Positions 54,028-62,660 of a stretch of DNA of 64,000 nt are shown here, in pieces (within the stretch, counting starts at the first letter, position 1; every line of letters begins with the position of its first letter). The stretch is from the NCBI RefSeq assembly GCF_900109665.1, contig NZ_FOAO01000013.1, forward strand, positions 1 to 64,000, written 5' to 3'. The position numbers were made by a program, and so were the translations under genes. This DNA is from Blastococcus sp. DSM 46786 (GTDB lineage: Bacteria; Actinomycetota; Actinomycetes; Mycobacteriales; Geodermatophilaceae). The notes under the pieces are model-generated. The model had not been told where the DNA came from, ran no database searches, and worked only from the letters and a program-made list of their open reading frames with translations.

Positions 54028-56343
54028 TCAGGCGCGGGTCCGTTCCGCCGGCCCGCGGGGAGCGGGGAGCGCCGGGCGGGCCGTGCCCGTCCGGGTGCGG
54101 CCGGCCAGCCAGTCGAGGAACTGCTCGACCGGCATGGGCCGGGCGACCGCCCAGCCCTGGGCGACGTCGCAGCCGAGCGAGGCGAGCACCACCTTCGTCT
54201 CGTCGTCCTCCACGCCCTCGGCGACCAGGGTCAGGCCCAGGTCGTGTGCGAGGGCCACGGTGTGCCGGACGATCGCCGTCGCCCGGTGGTCGCGGCCCAG
54301 GTCGGCGGTGAGGCTGCGGTCGAGCTTGAGCTCGTCGGCCGGCAGGTGGCGCAGGTAGGCCAGGGAGCTGTACCCGGTGCCGTAGTCGTCGATCGACGTG
54401 CGGACGCCGAGCCGGCGCAGCTCGCCCAGCACCGTGCGGCCGCGGTCGGGGTCGGCCATGAGCGTGTCCTCGACCAGTTCGAGGGTGAGCGCCTCGGCCG
54501 GGAGGCCGTGCGCGCGGAGCAGCCGCGAGACGGTGGCCGGGAGATCGGGGTCGGTCACGTTGGCGGCCGAGAGGTTCACCGACACCGGCACCGCCCGCTC
54601 GGGCCACCACCGGGTCGCCGCGGTCAGGGCGAGCCCGAGGACGGCGTCGGTGAGCGGCCGCATGAGACCGGCCTGCTCCGCGGCGGGCAGGACGACGGCG
54701 GGCGAGAGCAGCCCGCGCACGGGGTGCTCCCACCGCACGAGCGCCTCGACGCCGACCACCTCCCCGCCGCCCAGCGCCACCTGCGGCTGCAGGTGCACGA
54801 CCAGCTGCCCCTCGGCGAGGGCGGTCCGGAGGTCCTCCATGGTGCGCAGCCGGTCGCCGGAGCCGCTGCCGGGATCGGGCACGTAGGAGCGCACCCCCTC
54901 GCGGGCGTTCTTCGCCGCGTACATCGCCACGTCGGCGCAGCGCAGCAGCTCGGTCACGGTGGCGGCGGGCACCGGCCCGGTGGCGATGCCGACGCTGACC
55001 CCGACGTGCAGCCGCTCGCCCAGGACGACGAACGGTTCCAGCAGGCGGGCGCGCAGCCGCTCGGCGCGCGCGGTGGCGCCGTCGACCCCGGTGCCGGGCA
55101 GGAGGACGGCGAACTCGTCGCCGCCGAGGCGGGCGATCAGCTCGCCGGGACCGAGCGCGGGCCGCAGCCGCGGGCCGATCTGCCGCAGCAGGTCGTCACC
55201 GGCGGCGTGGCCCAGGCTGTCGTTGACCTCCTTGAACCCGTCGAGGTCGAGCAGCAGCAGGGCGACCGGCCGGCCGGTGCCCGGGGTGAGCGCCGTCCGG
55301 GCGTGCTCGAGCAGCGCCCGCCGGTTGGGCAGGCCGGTCAGCTCGTCGGTGCGGGCCTGCTCGCGGATCTCGTGCAGCCCGCGCAGCTCCTGGAAGGACA
55401 TCGCCATCCGCGCCAGGGTGGCGAGCAGGCAGCCGACGGCGGCCCAGCCGGCGAGACCGAGGACGCCGTCACCCCACGTGCCGACGAGGACCGTGAGACT
55501 GACCGCGTTGGCCATCAGCGGCACGAAGAGGATCCGCCAGCCGATGCGGGCGAGCGGATCCACGTCGGCGGGGACGGTGCGCGGCGTGCACCCGGTCACG
55601 TGGGCGGCGACCGTCGTGAGCGCGGCCCCGGCCAGCCAGGTCAGGTTCAGCCCCCCGTCGACGGTTACGGCATCCCCGACGACCTGGGCCAGGTAGAGGC
55701 CGTCACCGGCGAGGTTGCAGAGCAACCCGGTCGACAGCAGCAGCAGCGGCCAGTCGCGGCGCAGGCCGATGATGGCGGCGGCGGCCGACAGGGCGGCGAG
55801 CAAGAGCGTGTCGGCGAGGGGGTAGAGCAGGGCGGCGGTGACGAGGCCGTCGTCCGGACCGGCGGCGATCAGCGGGAAGACGCTCACCGCGAGCGCGACC
55901 GCACCGAGTGCGCCGATGAGGGCGTCGAGCCACATGCTCGGGTGCGTGGCGGGCGCGCGGGACCGGATGAGCCCGGCCAGCGCGACGGCCAGGGCGGGGT
56001 ACGACGGCAGCCAGAGCAGCATGATCATCCAGGAGGGGACCTCGCCGAACGACGGCGCCAGCACCACCGTGTGGAGGACCGTGCTGGCCGCGGCGGCCCC
56101 GAGCGCGAAGGCGAGGGCCAACCAGGCCGTGCGTTCCTGTCGGTGGCGGGCCGCCGTCCGCAGGCAGACGACCGCGCCCAGGACGTAGACGGCGTTGTAG
56201 AGCACCAGGTCGTAGAACACGGCGGTGCCCTCCGGCCGCCCGAGAACACCGGTGGCGTAGGCAGCGACGGTGGCGACGCAGGCGAAGGTCGCCCGACCGG
56301 TCGCGGGCACGGGACCGAGCCGGTGCTGTTCTGCTGAGGCCAC
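54028..56343 (-). CDS. Membrane GGDEF-EAL cyclic-di-GMP enzyme
   Basis: About 771 residues: eight or nine membrane helices (to ~residue 290), a GGDEF domain (TDELTGLPNRRALL, RLGGDEFAVLL) and an EAL domain (VVGVEALVRWEHP, SVNLSAANV, SIDDYGTGYSSLAYL, ELKLDRSL, LVAEGVEDDE). The metal and catalytic residues of both domains are kept, so it can in principle make and break cyclic-di-GMP; which wins cannot be told. The start is uncertain (GTG 56343 or 56310). Cyclic-di-GMP may link to the flagellin and pili at the other end of the window, but that is a guess. Confidence 0.88.
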   Translation of the reverse strand: MASAEQHRLGPVPATGRATFACVATVAAYATGVLGRPEGTAVFYDLVLYNAVYVLGAVVCLRTAARHRQERTAWLALAFALGAAAASTVLHTVVLAPSFGEVPSWMIMLLWLPSYPALAVALAGLIRSRAPATHPSMWLDALIGALGAVALAVSVFPLIAAGPDDGLVTAALLYPLADTLLLAALSAAAAIIGLRRDWPLLLLSTGLLCNLAGDGLYLAQVVGDAVTVDGGLNLTWLAGAALTTVAAHVTGCTPRTVPADVDPLARIGWRILFVPLMANAVSLTVLVGTWGDGVLGLAGWAAVGCLLATLARMAMSFQELRGLHEIREQARTDELTGLPNRRALLEHARTALTPGTGRPVALLLLDLDGFKEVNDSLGHAAGDDLLRQIGPRLRPALGPGELIARLGGDEFAVLLPGTGVDGATARAERLRARLLEPFVVLGERLHVGVSVGIATGPVPAATVTELLRCADVAMYAAKNAREGVRSYVPDPGSGSGDRLRTMEDLRTALAEGQLVVHLQPQVALGGGEVVGVEALVRWEHPVRGLLSPAVVLPAAEQAGLMRPLTDAVLGLALTAATRWWPERAVPVSVNLSAANVTDPDLPATVSRLLRAHGLPAEALTLELVEDTLMADPDRGRTVLGELRRLGVRTSIDDYGTGYSSLAYLRHLPADELKLDRSLTADLGRDHRATAIVRHTVALAHDLGLTLVAEGVEDDETKVVLASLGCDVAQGWAVARPMPVEQFLDWLAGRTRTGTARPALPAPRGPAERTRA

Positions 56344-56423
56344 ATCGAGGACATCGGCCGCCGGGCATGCCCGTTTGATCCCGGCCCGCCGCCCCACCCC
56401 CGATCGGGGGAGAGGCCGCCGTC

Positions 56424-56465
56424 GTCCGTTCGGCGGAGATCCTCGTCCGCTAGGCGGAGATCGTC
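56424..56465. repeat. Two 21-base direct repeats upstream of leuS
   Basis: Units 56424-56444 and 56445-56465 match at 18 of 21 positions (GTCCG, Y, T/A, GGCGGAGATC, S, TC). They lie directly before the predicted leuS leader start and may bind a regulator or overlap the -35 region. Confidence 0.6.
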
Positions 56466-56494
56466 GCGGGCGGCCAGGCGGTACGCTCGGGCGC

Positions 56495-56530
56495 GTGACC
56501 GGGCGGCTCCTGCTTCTCCGGCCGTGCTGA
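56495..56530 (+). CDS. leuS leader peptide with four Leu codons
   Basis: An 11-codon frame: GTG ACC GGG CGG, then CTC CTG CTT CTC, CGG CCG TGC and TGA, giving VTGRLLLLRPC. The CTT codon is rare in this genome. TACGCT at 56482-56487 would make a -10 box with a start point near 56495, so the peptide would be leaderless. Slow translation at uncharged tRNA-Leu should affect folding of the RNA that follows. Confidence 0.8.
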   Translation: MTGRLLLLRPC

Positions 56531-56581
56531 CCAGACATCCCTCTCCCAGCACGGCGACCCCTCCTGCGTGAGGGGTTTTTT
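56521..56581 (+). terminator. leuS attenuator region with U-tract terminator
   Basis: First stem: GCCGTGCTG (56521-56529) with CAGCACGGC (56547-56555), nine perfect pairs, overlapping the leader stop codon. Then CCCCTC (56558-56563) pairs with GAGGGG (56570-56575), followed by six T at 56576-56581: a classic Rho-independent terminator, rare in this DNA. The two stems do not exclude each other, so the antiterminator fold is not resolved here. Confidence 0.82.
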
Positions 56582-56635
56582 GTTGCCCACCACCGGTACC
56601 GCACCGCGCGCACGACGATCCGGGAGCACGAGACG

Positions 56636-59557
56636 ATGAGCCAGACCGACAGCCGCAGCACCGAGGCCACGGGCGGCGGGGTGGGCGGGGACATTCCCCG
56701 GCACCGGTACACCCCGGCGCTGGCCCAGCAGATCGAGCTGGCCTGGCAGGACCGGTGGGAGGCCGAGGGCACCTTCCACACGCCCAACCCGGTCGGGCGG
56801 CTGAGCGCGGGCTTCGAGCGGGTCGCCGACCGGCCGAAGTTCTTCGCGATGGACATGTTCCCGTACCCCTCGGGCGCGGGCCTGCACGTCGGTCACCCGC
56901 TGGGGTACCTCGGCACCGACGTCACGAGCCGGTTCCGCCGCATGGACGGCGACAACGTGCTGCACCCCATGGGCTACGACGCGTTCGGCCTGCCGGCGGA
57001 GCAGTACGCCGTCCAGACCGGGCAGCATCCCCGGATCACCACCGAGGCCAACATCGCCGCGATCAGCGCCCAGCTGCGGCGGCTGGGCGTCGACCACGAC
57101 CAGCGCCGCACCTTCGCGACGATCGACCCGGGCTACTACAAGTGGACCCAGTGGATCTTCCTGCAGATCTTCGGCTCCTGGTTCGACGCGGACGCGGGCC
57201 GGGCGCGGCGCATCGAGGAGCTGGTCGCCGAGCTGGACGCCGGCACCCGCGAGCCGGGCGAGGGCACCAACCCCTACGGCCGCCCCTGGGCCGAGCTGGA
57301 CGAGGTGCAGCGGGGCGTCGTCGTCGACGCGCACCGGCTGGCCTACCTGCACGAGGCGCCGGTCAACTGGTGCCCCGGCCTGGGCACCGTGCTGTCGAAC
57401 GAGGAGGTCACGCCCGACGGCCGGTCCGAGCGCGGCAACTTCCCCGTCTTCCGGCGTCCGCTCAAGCAGTGGATGATGCGGATCACCGCCTACGCCGACC
57501 GGCTGCTGGCGGACCTGGACCGGCTGGACTGGTCGGACTCCCTCAAGCTGATGCAGCGCAACTGGATCGGGCGGTCCACGGGTGCGCGCATCCGATTCGC
57601 GGTGGCCGGGTTGGCGGGGCGGGTTGGCGACGGAGCGCCCATCGAGGTCTTCACCACCCGGCCCGACACCCTGTTCGGCGCCACCTACATGGTGCTGGCG
57701 CCGGAGCACCCGCTGGTCGGGCAGCTGACCGCGGACGCCTGGCCCGACGGCACCGACCCGCGCTGGACCGGCGGCGCCGCCACCCCGGCCGAGGCGTTGC
57801 GGGAGTACCAGCGGCAGGCCTCGCGCCGGTCGGAGCTGGACCGCCAGGACGCCGGCCGGGAGAAGACCGGCGTCTGGCTGGGCGCCACCGCCGTCAACCC
57901 GGTGAACGGCCGGGACCTGCCGGTGTTCATCGCCGATTACGTGCTCACCGGCTACGGCACCGGCGCGATCATGGCCGTGCCCGGCGAGGACACCCGCGAC
58001 TTCGAGTTCGCCGAGGCCTTCGGGCTGCCCGTCGTCCGCACCGTGCAGCCGCCCGCGGACTTCGAGGGCGGCGCGTACACCGGCCCCGGCCGGATGATCA
58101 ACTCCGCCAACGACGAGATCTCGCTGGACGGGCTGGACAAGGCCGAGGCGATCGCCCGGGTCACCGAGTGGCTGGTGGCGAAGGGCTCCGGCGAGGCGAC
58201 CACCACCTACAAGCTGCGCGACTGGCTGTTCAGCCGGCAGCGCTACTGGGGCGAGCCGTTCCCGATCGTCTACGACGAGCACGACCGCCCGGTCGCCGTC
58301 CCGGAGTCGATGCTGCCGGTGCTGCTCCCCGAGGTCGACGACTACTCGCCCAAGACGTTCGACGACGACGACGCCGACTCCGCCCCCGAGCCGCCGCTGT
58401 CGCGCGCATCGGAGTGGACGACGGTCGAGCTGGACCTGGGCGACGGCGTGAAGAAGTACCGCCGCGAGACGAACACCATGCCCAACTGGGCCGGGTCGTG
58501 CTGGTACTACCTGCGCTACCTGGACCCGGGCGACGACGAGCGCATGGTCGACCCGGAGCTGGAGCGGTACTGGATGGGCCCGCGCGAGCCCGGCGACACC
58601 GGCGGCGTGGACCTCTACGTCGGTGGCGTCGAGCACGCGGTGCTGCACCTGCTGTACGCCCGCTTCTGGCACAAGGTGCTGCACGACCTCGGCCACGTCA
58701 GCAGCGAGGAGCCGTTCCGCCGGCTGGTCAACCAGGGCTACATCTCCGCCCACGCCTACACCGACGAGCGGGGCTTCTACGTGCCCGCGGCCGACGTGGA
58801 GGAGAAGGACGGGCGGTTCCTCTACCAGGGCGCCGAGGTCAACCGCGAGTACGGGAAGATCGGCAAGAGCCTCAAGAACATGGTGACGCCGGACGAGATG
58901 ATCGGCGCCTACGGTGCCGACACCTTCCGGGTCTACGAGATGTCGACCGGCCCGCTGGAGCAGTCGCGGCCGTGGGAGACCAAGGCCGTGGTCGGCTCCC
59001 AGCGCCTGCTGCAGCGCATCTGGCGGGTCGTCGTCGACGAGGAGACCGGCGCGGTGCGGGCCGCCGACGTCGAGCCGGCCGAGGAGACGCTGCGCGCGCT
59101 GCACAAGGCGATCGACGGCGTCCGCGACGGCTACGCCACGTTGCGGTTCAACATCGCGATCGCCCGCATCACCGAGCTGACCAACCACCTCACCCAGGCG
59201 TACGGATCCGACCGGCCGGTGCCGCGATCGGTCGCCGAGCCGCTGGTGCTCCTGGTGGCCCCGCTGGCGCCGCACCTGGCCGAGGAGCTGTGGTCCCGGC
59301 TGGGCCACGACGGCTCCTCGGCGTGGGCACCGTTCCCGGTGGCCGACGAGCGGTGGCTGGTCGAGGACACGGTGCAGGTCGCCGTCCAGGTGAACGGCAA
59401 GGTGCGGTCGCAGGTGCAGGTGCCCGCGGACGCCGACGCGGCGGCGCTCGAGGCCGCCGCGCGGGCCGACGAGAAGATCGCCGGCCACCTGGAGGGGGCG
59501 ACGATCCGCCGCGTCGTCGCCGTCCCGGGCCGGCTGGTCAACTTCGTCCTCGGCTGA
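56636..59557 (+). CDS. leuS: Leucyl-tRNA synthetase
   Basis: A 973-residue class I synthetase. [17 protein letters not shown] holds the HIGH motif near residue 84; KIGKSLKN near residue 742 takes the place of KMSKS, as in other actinobacterial LeuRS. The CP1 editing domain has [37 protein letters not shown] is the signature of the bacterial form. Length is normal for Actinobacteria. Expression is probably controlled by the leader peptide and terminator upstream, sensing charged tRNA-Leu. Confidence 0.97.
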   Translation: MSQTDSRSTEATGGGVGGDIPRHRYTPALAQQIELAWQDRWEAEGTFHTPNPVGRLSAGFERVADRPKFFAMDMFPYPSGAGLHVGHPLGYLGTDVTSRFRRMDGDNVLHPMGYDAFGLPAEQYAVQTGQHPRITTEANIAAISAQLRRLGVDHDQRRTFATIDPGYYKWTQWIFLQIFGSWFDADAGRARRIEELVAELDAGTREPGEGTNPYGRPWAELDEVQRGVVVDAHRLAYLHEAPVNWCPGLGTVLSNEEVTPDGRSERGNFPVFRRPLKQWMMRITAYADRLLADLDRLDWSDSLKLMQRNWIGRSTGARIRFAVAGLAGRVGDGAPIEVFTTRPDTLFGATYMVLAPEHPLVGQLTADAWPDGTDPRWTGGAATPAEALREYQRQASRRSELDRQDAGREKTGVWLGATAVNPVNGRDLPVFIADYVLTGYGTGAIMAVPGEDTRDFEFAEAFGLPVVRTVQPPADFEGGAYTGPGRMINSANDEISLDGLDKAEAIARVTEWLVAKGSGEATTTYKLRDWLFSRQRYWGEPFPIVYDEHDRPVAVPESMLPVLLPEVDDYSPKTFDDDDADSAPEPPLSRASEWTTVELDLGDGVKKYRRETNTMPNWAGSCWYYLRYLDPGDDERMVDPELERYWMGPREPGDTGGVDLYVGGVEHAVLHLLYARFWHKVLHDLGHVSSEEPFRRLVNQGYISAHAYTDERGFYVPAADVEEKDGRFLYQGAEVNREYGKIGKSLKNMVTPDEMIGAYGADTFRVYEMSTGPLEQSRPWETKAVVGSQRLLQRIWRVVVDEETGAVRAADVEPAEETLRALHKAIDGVRDGYATLRFNIAIARITELTNHLTQAYGSDRPVPRSVAEPLVLLVAPLAPHLAEELWSRLGHDGSSAWAPFPVADERWLVEDTVQVAVQVNGKVRSQVQVPADADAAALEAAARADEKIAGHLEGATIRRVVAVPGRLVNFVLG

Positions 59558-59607
59558 ACCCAGGTGGGCGGTGCGGCCTCGCCGCACCGCCCACCGGGGC
59601 GGGCTCC

Positions 59608-60201
59608 TCAGGAGCCGGCGTGCTTGCCGGCCTCCCACCCCGCGTCCTGCAGGCGGTCGGTGGCCCAGGCCAGCGGCGAGCGTTCCAGCTGCGTGGCCAT
59701 GGTGTCGTTCCACCGGTTGAGGAAGCCGAAGTTGGCGATGACAGCGACGATCTCGACGATCTGGTCGTCGTCGAAGTGCCGGCGCAGGTCGGTCATCTCG
59801 TCGTCGGTCACGGCGTTGGGGGTCAGCCCCGCGCCACGGGCCACGCGCAGGGCGGCCCGCTCGGCCTCCGTGAAGAGCGGGCTGGCCTCGAAGTCCCAGA
59901 CCGCGGCCAGCTTGCGCGCGTCGGCGCCCCGCTGCTCCGCCACGTGCGAGGTGTGCGCCTGGCAGTACGCGCAGCCGGCGGCACCGGAGACGACGGTCGC
60001 GACCAACTGCTTGAGCACGCCTCCGACCGTGCCCTCGGCCATGACCACCGCGTTGAGGCGAGCGAAGGCCTCCATGATCTCAGGCCGCCGGGCCATGGTC
60101 AGCGTGCTGTTGGGCAGGACCCCCAGCGCGGCCTCCACGGCACGGAACGTGTCCTCGTACTGCGGCAGCGACTCGCGCGGCAACGGCTCGATCCTGGGCA
60201 T
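59608..60201 (-). CDS. AhpD-like / carboxymuconolactone decarboxylase-family protein
   Basis: A 197-residue peroxidase-related protein. GCAYCQAHTSHVAEQRGAD has the CxxC-x3-H active site of AhpD-like alkylhydroperoxidases. LPNSTLTMARRPEIMEAF and IVEIVAVIANFGFLNRWNDT fit the subfamily sometimes called uncharacterised peroxidase-related. Both Cys codons are normal here, unlike the OsmC gene. ATG at 60201 follows GAGGAGG. It follows lipB by 25 bases on the same strand and may be co-transcribed. Confidence 0.88.
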   Translation of the reverse strand: MPRIEPLPRESLPQYEDTFRAVEAALGVLPNSTLTMARRPEIMEAFARLNAVVMAEGTVGGVLKQLVATVVSGAAGCAYCQAHTSHVAEQRGADARKLAAVWDFEASPLFTEAERAALRVARGAGLTPNAVTDDEMTDLRRHFDDDQIVEIVAVIANFGFLNRWNDTMATQLERSPLAWATDRLQDAGWEAGKHAGS

Positions 60202-60226
60202 GGCGTCCTCCTCGGGGTGAGGAGGT

Positions 60227-60931
60227 TTACCTTAGCGCTGAGGCAACTCCGGGGCGGTCGGTGACGGACGGCGAACGCGCCGCGGTGGTCCCGACGGCGA
60301 GGACGGCGCGCATTGCGTCCTCGACCGGCTGCAGCGCGTCGGCCACCGTCACGTCCCGGCCCAGTTCGGCCGACAGCGAGGTCACGCCGGCGTCGGGGAT
60401 GCCGCACGGGACCATGTTGGCGAACGCGGTCAGATCGGGATCGCAGTTGAGCGCGAAGCCGTGCATCGTGACGCCGCGCGCGACGCGGATGCCGATCGCG
60501 GCCACCTTCCGCTCCGGCCGGTGCCCCTGACCCGGCTCTTCCGCGGGCACCCAGACGCCGCTGCGCCCCTCGACCTGCCCGGCTGCCAGGCCGAAGCCGG
60601 CGCAGACCTCGATCAGAGCCTCCTCCAGCCGGCGGACGTAGGCGACCACGTCGACCGGGTCGGGGAGCGCGACGATCGGGTAGCCGACCAGCTGGCCGGG
60701 GCCGTGCCAGGTGATCTTCCCGCCGCGGTCGACGTCGATCACGGGTGTGCCGTCGAAGGGGCGCTCGTGGGGCTCGGTGCGCTTGCCGGCGGTGTAGACC
60801 GGCGGGTGCTCGAGCAGCAGCAGCGTGTCGGGGGCCTCGCCGGCGACCCGCCGGGCGTGCAGCTCGCGCTGCTGCGCCCAGGCCTCCTCGTAGGGAACGG
60901 TGCCCGCCCGGATGATCCGCAGCTCGCTCAC
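60227..60931 (-). CDS. lipB: Lipoyl(octanoyl) transferase
   Basis: A 234-residue enzyme moving octanoate from acyl carrier protein to lipoyl domains, the step before Lip[53 protein letters not shown] (catalytic Lys) and [14 protein letters not shown] (catalytic Cys) are clear. GTG at 60931 is the normal start, but the frame stays open upstream for 110 codons into the peptidase E relic, so a longer fused product is possible. Confidence 0.95.
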   Translation of the reverse strand: MSELRIIRAGTVPYEEAWAQQRELHARRVAGEAPDTLLLLEHPPVYTAGKRTEPHERPFDGTPVIDVDRGGKITWHGPGQLVGYPIVALPDPVDVVAYVRRLEEALIEVCAGFGLAAGQVEGRSGVWVPAEEPGQGHRPERKVAAIGIRVARGVTMHGFALNCDPDLTAFANMVPCGIPDAGVTSLSAELGRDVTVADALQPVEDAMRAVLAVGTTAARSPSVTDRPGVASALR

Positions 60932-61323
60932 GGCCGCCAGCCTATGCCCGTGCCACGCGAGGCGTCGCGGTTCGCACCGGGTCTCCACGGCGGTGCCGTC
61001 CGGGCCGCGCTCCACGCGGCAGGCGGCGGCGCCGGGGCGGTCGCTCACCGCCTCCACCAGCGCGGTGCGCCGGTGGACCAGGCCCGCCCCGTCGTCGGTG
61101 GCGTGGCCCCCGGGCAGCGTGCCGTCGGCCACCGGCCGGTGGTACAGCGGGCGGCGCTGCTCCTCGGAGTCGTGGTGCACCGCGTTGGACGTGGGGATGG
61201 GGCCGAGGCCGTTCGTGACCGGCCGCAGCCCGGGGCCGTAGGAGTCGGTGGTGCCGCCCACGTGCCGCCACGGGAGGCGAAGCCCGTGCTCGTCGCCAGG
61301 ATCGTCGGCGCGGTCGCGGGCAT
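60932..61323 (-). pseudogene. Peptidase E (S51) relic with internal deletion and frameshift
   Basis: ATG at 61323 begins [21 protein letters not shown], the normal N-terminus. About 20 codons later the frame changes and the C-terminus follows: [48 protein letters not shown]. The central ~120 residues with the catalytic Ser are gone. GTGCCGCC occurs at both 61251-61258 and 61262-61269, so recombination at short repeats is likely. The original stop is lost too and the frame runs into lipB. The ATG overlaps the stop of the FAD oxidoreductase gene, as an intact operon partner would. Confidence 0.8.
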
Positions 61324-62567
61324 CAGGCGGCCCCTCCGTCTCCGGGACGCAACCGGCGCAGCACCGCGCGGGCGGCCCGTGCGCCGCTGGCCATCGCGCC
61401 CTGGATGGACGGCGTGTCCCGGTGGTCGCCGCAGACGAACAGCCCGTCCCCGAGGTCGACGGGACGGCGCAGCTGCAGCGGCGGGAGCGCGGCGGGCTGC
61501 GCGCCCGGCACGGTGACCGTCGTCAGGTGCTCGAGCTCCGAGGGGGAGACGCCGTGCGCCGCCGCGATCTCGTCGCGGACGTCGGCCTCGCGGCTGCGGT
61601 CCAGCGTGGAGCTGGCCACCAGCGCCCGGCCGTCCGGGCTGTACCGGGGCTGGGCGTCGGAGACGACCGCGCTGTTCACCAGCCGGCCCCGCGGCTGGCC
61701 GAGGACGATCAGCGGTGAGGGCCACGGCGACGCGGGCAGCACGTGCAGGTGGGTGGTCACCTCCCGGGGTGCGTCCGCCTCGACCGCGGGGAGCAGCCGC
61801 GACGCCGTCGCCGGCTCGGTGGCGACGACGACGGCGCCGGCCGACCAGGTGCCCTCGTCGGTGGTCGCGGACCCGGGGGACACCGACCGCACCGCGGTGC
61901 GCAGGTGCACCCGCCCGCTGTCCAGGCGCCCGGCCAGCTGCTCGCCGATCGCCTGCATCCCGGCGGCCGGCAGCCCGGTCGAGCCCCGCACGAAGCTGCG
62001 CCACAGCAGGTCCACGTAGCGGCTGGAGGTGGCGAGCTCGTCCTCGAGGAGGACCCCGGCGAGGAAGGGGCGGAGGAAGCGCTCCAGCGCCGCTTCACCC
62101 ACGCCCGCGGCGCGCAGCGCCCCCTCCGCCGTCGTCTCGGGAGCGCGGAGCAGCCGGCCGACGGGGGCGTAGCCGGCGCGGAGCGAGAAGGCGACCAGGG
62201 CCGCCTTCTCGCGAACCGAGCCCAGCGGCGCCGCTGCGGTGCCGACGACGGCGGTCGGCTGGCGGCGGGGATCGACGACCCGGTGGGCGCGTCCCTCCAC
62301 CCGGATCACCGCACCCCGTTCGAACCACCCGAGCTCCAACGCCGCGAGGTCCAGGTCGGCCGCCCGCGGGTAGCCGGTGTTGAACACCTGGAAGCCGCGG
62401 TCGACGACGAAGCCGTCGATGCGCTCGGTGGCCAGCCGGCCGCCGGCGTGGTCCCCGGCCTCCAGCACGTGCACGTCGACGCCGGCCGCAGCAAGCCGGA
62501 CGGCGGCGGAGAGCCCGGCCAGGCCGGCTCCGACGACGAGGACCTCGGCACGGGTCGACGTGGACAC
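61323..62567 (-). CDS. FAD-dependent oxidoreductase (amine oxidase/protoporphyrinogen-oxidase-like)
   Basis: A 414-residue flavoprotein. [20 protein letters not shown] and [19 protein letters not shown] bind [23 protein letters not shown] is the C-terminal FAD motif, and [11 protein letters not shown] ends it. Fits the NAD(P)/FAD-dependent amine oxidase-like group (phytoene-desaturase/PPOX superfamily); substrate unknown. It is upstream of the peptidase E relic in what was a coupled operon. Confidence 0.88.
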   Translation of the reverse strand: MSTSTRAEVLVVGAGLAGLSAAVRLAAAGVDVHVLEAGDHAGGRLATERIDGFVVDRGFQVFNTGYPRAADLDLAALELGWFERGAVIRVEGRAHRVVDPRRQPTAVVGTAAAPLGSVREKAALVAFSLRAGYAPVGRLLRAPETTAEGALRAAGVGEAALERFLRPFLAGVLLEDELATSSRYVDLLWRSFVRGSTGLPAAGMQAIGEQLAGRLDSGRVHLRTAVRSVSPGSATTDEGTWSAGAVVVATEPATASRLLPAVEADAPREVTTHLHVLPASPWPSPLIVLGQPRGRLVNSAVVSDAQPRYSPDGRALVASSTLDRSREADVRDEIAAAHGVSPSELEHLTTVTVPGAQPAALPPLQLRRPVDLGDGLFVCGDHRDTPSIQGAMASGARAARAVLRRLRPGDGGAA

Positions 62568-62660
62568 CGCCCGACGGTAACGGGCACCGGACGCCCGCGC
62601 GGCCGGTGCCTGTGGACGGCGGGAGCGCGGGGGAGCCGGGTGCGCCTAGCGTCCTGCCTC

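Noticed and set aside
56450-59713. Long minus-strand open frame opposite leuS (over 1000 codons)
   Set aside because: It is a shadow of leuS caused by GC-rich third positions; the sequence is low-complexity Gly/Arg/Val/Asp and matches no protein.
59608-60201. AhpD-like gene as a second selenoprotein
   Set aside because: Its CxxC motif is encoded by ordinary Cys codons and the frame has no internal stop.
60230-60243. CCTTAGCGCTGAGG imperfect palindrome as an iron-regulator site
   Set aside because: It overlaps the end of lipB, is short and does not match the IdeR/DtxR consensus.
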